Origin: Apostichopus japonicus
Taxonomy: Eukaryota > Echinodermata > Holothuroidea > Aspidochirotida > Stichopodidae
DNA length: 64,000 bases
Direction of reading: 5' to 3'
Assembly: GCF_037975245.1 (NCBI RefSeq)
Contig: NC_092567.1
Span: 5,278,214 to 5,342,213, forward strand
Made by a program: the position numbers and the translations under genes. The notes under the pieces are model-generated. The model was not told where the DNA came from. It ran no database searches and was given only the letters and a program-made list of their open reading frames with translations. Position 1 is the stretch's first letter; the number at the start of each line of letters is the position of its first letter. This document shows, one piece after another, positions 63,044 to 64,000 of this stretch.

Positions 63044-63122
63044 CCCCCACACACTATACTGTAGATCAAGATTGATATAAGGTGTGCTGTTTCTTGTCTG
63101 AAATATGAGGTAAAAGTCTGTG
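63044..63122 (+). repeat. Flank duplication C, copy 2
   Basis: Same opening cccccacacactatactgt, followed by caagattgatat and gtttcttgtctgaaat. It is diverged from copy 1 after the first ~30 bp. Confidence 0.7.
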
Positions 63123-63140
63123 GGAAAAGGAACGCTTTTA

Positions 63141-63228
63141 AAACTATATTACTACTGGATCTAATTTAAGGATACAATAACTTTTGCATATTGAAGGGTG
63201 CATCAAAGTATATACAAAGTTATCTCAT
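63141..63228 (+). repeat. Flank duplication X, copy 1
   Basis: Shares attactact, gatacaat-like text, gaagggtgcat and gttatctcat with 63451-63540, about 311 bp away. The match is imperfect. Confidence 0.65.
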
Positions 63229-63385
63229 GTACACATATCTTTGAATTCTTTCTGAAATTGTTTTTATCATATACCAGTACATTTGAGAGTTATTTTTGAA
63301 ATTCATTGTATTCAAGCAATGCATACATATTACAGAAACACACATTAGTATTAGAACCAGTCCCCCTATTGAGGTATGTGTGCAG
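63226..63385 (+). repeat. Flank duplication A, copy 1 (160 bp)
   Basis: From catgtacacatatctttga to atgtgtgcag. It is repeated at 63684-63843 with the same length and few differences. Confidence 0.82.
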
Positions 63386-63450
63386 ACAGCTCACATTTTT
63401 AATCACTGACATGAATTTCTTATTTTGTCAAGATATCATGAAACCTATAT

Positions 63451-63540
63451 AAACTGCATTACTACTGTGTCTATTTTAAAGGTACAATCATAATTTTGAA
63501 TAATGAAGGGTGCATTAAAGTATATGCTAAGTTATCTCAT
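63451..63540 (+). repeat. Flank duplication X, copy 2
   Basis: Partner of 63141-63228. Its 3' part overlaps the start of duplication B (63508). Confidence 0.65.
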
Positions 63541-63666
63541 CCCTTTTGGAAAACACTGATGGAATTCTGAAAAAGTAAACGGTGAGGTTACCTAGCTGGT
63601 CTTTTCAATGCGTGAGTAGGAAACTGGTCTTTAATTGGCATTACAACAAACTTGGTATACCTTGCA
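63508..63666 (+). repeat. Flank duplication B, copy 1 (159 bp)
   Basis: From gggtgcattaaag to ggtataccttgca. It is repeated at 63843-64000 with a few substitutions and small indels. Confidence 0.82.
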
Positions 63667-63683
63667 AAATACTGAAAAGTTAA

Positions 63684-63843
63684 CATGTACACATATCTTT
63701 GACTTCTTTCTGAAATTGTTTTTATCATATACCAGTTCATTTGAGAGTTATGTTTGAAATTCATTGTATTGAAGCAATGCATGTATATTACAGGAACACA
63801 CATTAGTATTAGAACCAGTTACACTGTTGAGTAATGTGTGCAG
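63684..63843 (+). repeat. Flank duplication A, copy 2 (160 bp)
   Basis: Partner of 63226-63385, offset 458 bp. Its end (gtgtgcag) runs straight into copy 2 of duplication B through the shared base g. Confidence 0.82.
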
Positions 63844-64000
63844 GGTGCATCAAAGTATACAAAGTTATCTCATCCACTATTGGAAAACACTGATGGAAAT
63901 TCGGAAAAAGAAAACGTTGAGGGTACCTAGCTAGTCTTTTCAATGCGTGAGTAGGAAACTGGTCTTAAATTGGCATTACACAAACTTGGTATACCTTGCA
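63843..64000 (+). repeat. Flank duplication B, copy 2 (158 bp)
   Basis: Partner of 63508-63666, offset 335 bp. It reaches the window edge and may continue beyond it. Confidence 0.8.

Larger units (their letters stand above)
62819..64000. repeat. Right flank: AT-rich mosaic of short duplications
   Basis: No similarity to the satellite is visible. The region has four duplicated segments, listed separately: 62827 with 63044, 63141 with 63451, 63226 with 63684, and 63508 with 63843. Copies are diverged by scattered substitutions and small indels, so they are older than most satellite unit pairs. The only long open frame, 63588-63803 on the minus strand, lies across duplicated segments and resembles no protein I know. 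I see no gene here. Confidence 0.8.

Noticed and set aside
63588-63803. 71-codon minus-strand frame in the right flank
   Set aside because: It spans the duplicated segments B and A, has no recognisable motif, and the second partial copy does not keep it open in the visible sequence.

Overview
This window is non-coding eukaryotic repeat DNA. About 98% of it (1-62818) is a head-to-tail tandem array of a roughly 805-bp satellite monomer on one strand. I count 79 units, phasing each at the motif (a/c)tcattgcat. These include one 453-bp deleted unit, four 287-bp deleted units, one unit split by a transposon and a partial last unit. There is no bacterial-style gene density, operon, rRNA, tRNA or CRISPR array. 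The organism is probably an animal, perhaps a marine invertebrate, judging only from long satellite DNA, hAT-like non-autonomous elements with CAGNGGCG-type ends and AT-rich flanking repeats. I cannot name the species.

Layout. Units 1-7 (1-5627) form a diverged left arm with their own base states. Unit 8 (5628-6080) carries a deletion with filler sequence and marks the switch to the central array. From 6081 to 54031 the array is a mosaic of local higher-order repeats (HORs). In order these are a tetramer of about 3.2 kb, trimers of two full units plus one 287-bp unit, a second tetramer, trimers again, dimers, another tetramer and dimers. A 1734-bp hAT-like insertion (54288-56021, flanked by an 8-bp duplication ctttctcc) splits unit 71 and itself contains at least one nested element. 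The array resumes with a trimer HOR (57384-62203) and stops inside unit 79 at 62818. The last 1.2 kb (62819-64000) is AT-rich unique-looking DNA made of a second set of shuffled short duplications.

Each full monomer has the same internal plan, given as offsets from the unit start: a GGTACC site near 42, a TATA-like tataaata near 95, a direct-repeat word gttttgatgtcattcc near 105 and again near 425, T-tracts near 265 and 335, a poly-G tract near 545, and near 675 a four-run G tract that fits the G-quadruplex pattern. All G tracts are on the + strand, so the array is a long strand-asymmetric series of possible G-quadruplexes.

The short open frames (60-86 codons) on both strands recur once per monomer because the monomer recurs. 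They are truncated or shifted whenever the poly-G length changes, they overlap one another antisense, and they resemble no protein family I recognise. I call no CDS. The main value of the window lies in the satellite's evolutionary record: nested HORs, amplified deletion variants, ancestral states kept at both edges, and transposon nesting.
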